Part shown: in pieces, positions 25,038 through 26,102 of the stretch
Position numbering within the stretch: position 1 is the stretch's first letter
Layout of the letters: each line of letters begins with the position of its first letter
Assembly (NCBI GenBank): GCA_000431135.1
Contig: HF987885.1
Span: 2,638 to 28,739, forward strand
Length of the DNA: 26,102 bases
Direction of reading: 5' to 3'
From: Clostridium sp. CAG:590
GTDB taxonomy: Bacteria > Bacillota > Clostridia > Lachnospirales > Lachnospiraceae
Program-made: the position numbers and the translations under genes
Notes under the pieces: generated by a model
Databases searched by the model: none
Told to the model about the DNA's origin: nothing
Seen by the model: only the letters and a program-made list of their open reading frames with translations

Positions 25038-26018
25038 ATGGATAAGGAAGAACTGATATCAGTAATTATACCGGCATACAACGTTGAAAAATATATTGCA
25101 AAATGTATTGAAAGTTTATTGGCACAGACATATAAGAATATGGAACTTATATTTGTAGATGATGGGTCGACAGACGCAACAGGGAAAATATGCGATCAAT
25201 ATGCAGCAAATGATCGAAGAATACAGGTTATTCATCAGGAAAATCAGGGTGTTTCAAGCGCAAGAAACAAGGCACTTGAGATAGCAAGTGGACAGTATGT
25301 TGGATTTTGCGATGCGGATGACTGGATAGAAGAGGATATGTATGAATATCTGTATCATTTGATAAAAGCGAATCAGGCGGAGATTGCTACTTGTGGTGCA
25401 TGGATGGAATATACCGATCGAAAGTACATAATAGGATGTGCAAAGAGAGAGGGATTGGAATTTAACAAAGAACAGGCAATTGCGGAGTTGCACCGAAGAA
25501 GAAATATGTGTGACTGGATGTGCTGTAAATTGTTTTCGGCAGCCTTACTGAAGGATGTTTGGTTTGATGGGAAGTTGCAGATTTGCGAGGATTATGTATT
25601 TCAGTGTGATGCATTTGAAAGATGCAATAGAGTAGTATGCGGATCAATTGCAAAGTATCATTATAGGCAGAGAAAAGAGAGTGCAAGTAACTGTGGATAT
25701 TCAGATCGGTTTGAAAAAGGATTTGATGCAGATTGCAAGTATATTAACCGGTATATTCAATTATATCCAAAGTATCAGAAATCATTTATGTGTCGTTATA
25801 TGCTAGAGGCGATGGGATTGATTACGGCTATGATTAAAGGAAATAATGTGAATAAAAAACGGTTACAGGAGATTCAAAAGATGATAAGGAAACATTTGCT
25901 TGAATATTTATTTACAACAGGACCAGAGATATATTTAAAAGGAAGTGCAGTAATGCTTTCAATTAATATATATTTATTTGAATTGATATATAAAAAAATG
26001 AAAAAATTAAATGATTGA
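25038..26018 (+). CDS. GT2 family glycosyltransferase
   Basis: A soluble GT-A transferase of 326 residues: ISVIIPAYNVEKYI (7-20), FVDDGSTDATGKIC (39-52), HQENQGVSSARNKAL (66-80) and CDADDWI (91-97) with the DxD metal site. This is the capsule and exopolysaccharide kind that adds one sugar to a growing lipid-linked unit in the cytoplasm. Donor and acceptor cannot be read. AAGGG lies 8 bases before the ATG. The last 60 codons are AT-rich. It probably belongs to the same operon, 23 bases after rfbF. Confidence 0.9.
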   Translation: MDKEELISVIIPAYNVEKYIAKCIESLLAQTYKNMELIFVDDGSTDATGKICDQYAANDRRIQVIHQENQGVSSARNKALEIASGQYVGFCDADDWIEEDMYEYLYHLIKANQAEIATCGAWMEYTDRKYIIGCAKREGLEFNKEQAIAELHRRRNMCDWMCCKLFSAALLKDVWFDGKLQICEDYVFQCDAFERCNRVVCGSIAKYHYRQRKESASNCGYSDRFEKGFDADCKYINRYIQLYPKYQKSFMCRYMLEAMGLITAMIKGNNVNKKRLQEIQKMIRKHLLEYLFTTGPEIYLKGSAVMLSINIYLFELIYKKMKKLND

Positions 26019-26053
26019 TTTGGCTATATTTGAATACAAAGGATGTTTGGATT

Positions 26054-26102
26054 GTGAGAAAAGTAAAAGATATTTATAATAGATTGCCATTACCATTAAG
26101 AG
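26054..26102 (+). CDS. Possible start of a further gene, cut by the window edge
   Basis: An open frame starts with GTG at 26054 and runs to the edge (16 codons, reading (M)RKVKDIYNRLPLPLR). AAAGGATG lies 8 bases upstream, a fair ribosome binding site. The 35-base gap after the preceding stop matches the spacing of this operon. The fragment is too short to name. Confidence 0.4.
   Translation, partial: MRKVKDIYNRLPLPLR

Noticed and set aside
1..26102. CRISPR arrays, tRNA or rRNA genes, insertion sequences, prophage genes
   Set aside because: No repeat-spacer pattern, tRNA-like cloverleaf, rRNA sequence, transposase or integrase motif was noticed on either strand by reading; no computed search could be run.

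Overview
The window looks like chromosomal DNA of an endospore-forming, low-to-mid GC member of the Clostridia, most likely Lachnospiraceae. The reasons are the sporulation genes gpr and spoIIP, strong AGGAGG-type ribosome binding sites, a CIRCE/HrcA heat-shock operon, TTG and GTG starts, and the conserved housekeeping order. The genus assignment is inference; no 16S or marker comparison could be run.

Left part (1-14553), conserved core. A hairpin terminator at the left edge is followed by rpsT on the minus strand, with its own sigma-A promoter and a structured leader. All later genes are on the plus strand. gpr (spore protease) and spoIIP (engulfment hydrolase) come first, with a sigma-G-like promoter before gpr and a sigma-E-like -10 before spoIIP. 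lepA, hemW and an LtaS-type membrane phosphotransferase follow, apparently from a vegetative promoter buried in the end of spoIIP. Next is the hrcA-grpE-dnaK-dnaJ operon, headed by a sigma-A promoter and a perfect CIRCE and closed by a strong terminator after dnaJ. Then come two translation-apparatus methyltransferases, prmA and rsmE.

Right part (14554 to the end), accessory glycan cluster. An extended -10 promoter begins a run of at least eight plus-strand genes with short gaps or overlaps and no visible terminator: a GT-C-like membrane protein, rfbG, rfbH, a DRE-TIM (HMG-CoA lyase / 4-hydroxy-2-oxovalerate type) aldolase fused to an unrecognised C-terminal domain, a thiamine-diphosphate enzyme of the acetolactate synthase type, an extended SDR, a DPM1/GtrB-type glycosyltransferase, rfbF, and a GT2 glycosyltransferase. 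The start of a further gene appears to run off the right edge.

How they fit together: RfbF, RfbG and RfbH make CDP-glucose, then CDP-4-keto-6-deoxyglucose, then CDP-4-keto-3,6-dideoxyglucose. In yersiniose synthesis a ThDP enzyme (YerE) then adds a two-carbon branch at C4 and an SDR (YerF) reduces it. A ThDP enzyme and an SDR sit here in the same arrangement, which suggests a branched-chain 3,6-dideoxyhexose. The two-domain aldolase in the middle is not part of the known yersiniose route. It may supply or lengthen the 2-keto acid donor, giving a different branch. The GtrB-like and GT-C-like proteins suggest transfer of a sugar through a lipid carrier to a surface polymer. This cluster is the most novel part of the window.
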